Assembly: GCA_002367715.1 (NCBI GenBank)
Contig: DFDL01000051.1
Span: forward strand, 1-5,555
DNA: 5,555 bases
Reading direction: 5' to 3'
Source of the DNA: Actinobacteria bacterium UBA3028
GTDB lineage: Bacteria > Actinomycetota > Actinomycetes > Nanopelagicales > Nanopelagicaceae
The notes below the pieces were generated by a model. The model was not told where the DNA came from and ran no database searches. It saw nothing but the letters and a program-made list of their open reading frames with translations. The number at the start of each line of letters is the position of its first letter. The stretch's first letter is position 1. Shown here one piece after another: positions 4,601 to 5,555 of the stretch. A program made the position numbers and the translations under genes.

Positions 4601-5419
4601 ATGAGTTATCAACTACGCGAGGTCACCCTCCCCGTTCTGCCTGCTGGCCACCGCTCGATTCGGGTGCTGCACTTTTCAGATCTCCACCTAACACCAAGGC
4701 GCAAGGTTGAGATTGCAGATATCAAATCTTTGGCCGAGCTGGCACCAGACCTAGTAATTAGTACTGGCGATTTTTTAGCTCATAAAGATGCAGTCCCTGT
4801 AGTTGTCGATGCACTCCACCCGTTATTTGATATCCCTGGTTTATTTGTCTTTGGTTCAAATGATTATTATGGACCAAAACCAAAGAATCCGTTCTCATAT
4901 CTATTTAAAGATGGCGGCCGGCGAAAGCTTGGACCCGAATTAGATTGGAAGGGTCTGCATAAATCACTAACTGGAATCGGGTGGTTGGATTTAAATCATT
5001 CTCGCGAAGTTATAAAGATTAATGACACAATAATCGAGGCGCGCGGAACAGATGATGCACATTTAAATCTTGATAATTACAGTGAAGTTGCTGGCTTACC
5101 AGATAAGAAAGCCCATCTTGCAATTGGAGTAACTCATGCGCCTTACTTGCGAATTTTAGAGGCAATGAGCCGCGATAACTTAGATCTGATTTTTGCTGGA
5201 CATACACATGGCGGCCAAGTTCGCTTGCCATGGATTGGTGAGAGTAGAGCGTTAACTACAAATTGTGATTTACCAACTTGGCGTGCACGCGGTTTAACTC
5301 GCGAGCCAAATCAACCATGGCTACATGTTTCGGCAGGGATGGGTACAAGTCCATTTGCAAGAATTCGAGTGGCATCGCCGCCAGAAGTTTCGCTACTTAC
5401 TCTTGAAGCCGGGTTTTAA
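4601..5419 (+). CDS. Calcineurin-like metallophosphoesterase
   Basis: A 272-residue dimetal phosphoesterase of the YkuE/YaeI-like group. The metal-site motifs appear in order: FSDLHL (25-30, Asp27 and His29), STGDFLAH (54-61, Asp57), GSND (85-88) in place of the usual GNH[D/E], GVTHAPYL (176-183, His179) and AGHTHGGQVRLP (199-210, His201 and His203). The final HVSAGMGTSPFARIR (242-256) is also typical of this group. Some relatives act on phospholipid headgroups or nucleotides; the substrate here is unknown. There is no N-terminal membrane anchor or signal peptide, so it is probably cytoplasmic. In mycobacteria a metallophosphoesterase lies just after penicillin-binding protein genes in this neighbourhood; those genes are absent here. 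The ATG at 4601 is the first in frame after the divergent gap. The last 27 bases overlap the convergent GNAT gene. Confidence 0.92.
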   Translation: MSYQLREVTLPVLPAGHRSIRVLHFSDLHLTPRRKVEIADIKSLAELAPDLVISTGDFLAHKDAVPVVVDALHPLFDIPGLFVFGSNDYYGPKPKNPFSYLFKDGGRRKLGPELDWKGLHKSLTGIGWLDLNHSREVIKINDTIIEARGTDDAHLNLDNYSEVAGLPDKKAHLAIGVTHAPYLRILEAMSRDNLDLIFAGHTHGGQVRLPWIGESRALTTNCDLPTWRARGLTREPNQPWLHVSAGMGTSPFARIRVASPPEVSLLTLEAGF

Positions 5420-5555
5420 GTAATTTGTAAATTGAGCAATCTCAACCATGCCTGCTCTTTTATAAGCTTTGATTGCCGCAGTATTTGAGTGTGAAACACC
5501 GAGTGAGAGCGTTTGAATTCCTAACTCGCTTGCTCTCGAGATAAAGCGTTTCATC
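5393..5555 (-). CDS. GNAT-family N-acetyltransferase, C-terminal part (truncated by window edge)
   Basis: The final 53 complete codons of a minus-strand gene that enters from the right edge and ends at TAG (5395-5393). The segment LGIQTLSLGVSHSNTAAIKAYKRAGM (fragment residues 11-36) fits the GNAT motif B pattern: a beta strand, Val, an Asn followed by an Ala-rich helix, then Tyr-x-x-x-Gly. This part of the fold binds acetyl-CoA in enzymes of the RimI type. The N-terminal half, which determines the substrate, is outside the window, so protein, small-molecule or antibiotic targets cannot be distinguished. The ATG at 5554 is internal, since motif A would lie upstream of it. The 3' end overlaps the metallophosphoesterase tail by 27 bases in a convergent arrangement. 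Confidence 0.8.
   Translation of the reverse strand, partial: MKRFISRASELGIQTLSLGVSHSNTAAIKAYKRAGMVEIAQFTNYLKPGFKSK

Overview
The window looks like a piece of an actinobacterial (Actinomycetota) chromosome with unusually A/T-leaning codons and very tight packing. Two things point there. First, the Crp/GlxR-type regulator and the small DUF4177 protein closely resemble actinobacterial versions. Second, the gene order (acs ... cvpA/marP-type gene, TlpA-type thioredoxin, nth, divergent crp, ridA, DUF4177, then yqeY and a metallophosphoesterase) is a reduced form of a neighbourhood I know from Mycobacterium and Streptomyces. A streamlined freshwater actinobacterium (acI/Nanopelagicales type) is my best guess, but it is an inference from composition and compactness. 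No mobile element, CRISPR array, rRNA or tRNA was seen.

Layout. Bases 1-192 (+) hold the 3' end of acetyl-CoA synthetase (acs). Facing it on the minus strand is a sulfur-related cassette: a CsoR/CstR-family repressor (667-954), an exported rhodanese lipoprotein (278-664) and possibly a 24-residue micro-ORF (189-263). A perfect 18-bp palindrome (989-1006) lies just upstream of the repressor and is probably its operator. Upstream of that, also on the minus strand, is a three-gene operon joined by ATGA overlaps: nth (2057-2737), a TlpA-like thioredoxin (1512-2060) and a CvpA membrane protein (1024-1515). The crp/glxR-like regulator (2793-3491, +) diverges from nth across a 55-bp gap in which both genes appear to have leaderless promoters.

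Next comes a minus-strand operon coupled by TAATG junctions: yqeY (4122-4580), a DUF4177 gene (3964-4122, 52 residues) and ridA (3506-3964). Diverging from yqeY is a calcineurin-type metallophosphoesterase (4601-5419, +). Its 3' end overlaps the 3' end of a convergent GNAT acetyltransferase gene (5393-5555, -) that runs off the right edge.

How the genes may work together. Most are housekeeping: acetate activation, base-excision repair, cAMP-type transcription control, extracytoplasmic thiol redox, reactive-imine removal. The most distinctive part is the repressor-rhodanese pair. The repressor keeps the two cysteines of the CsoR fold but has Ser where copper sensors have the ligand His, so it looks more like a persulfide sensor (CstR type) than a copper sensor. 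That would fit its rhodanese partner and the G/C-tract palindrome. I see no wholly new system; this cassette and its micro-ORF are the best candidates for a second look.
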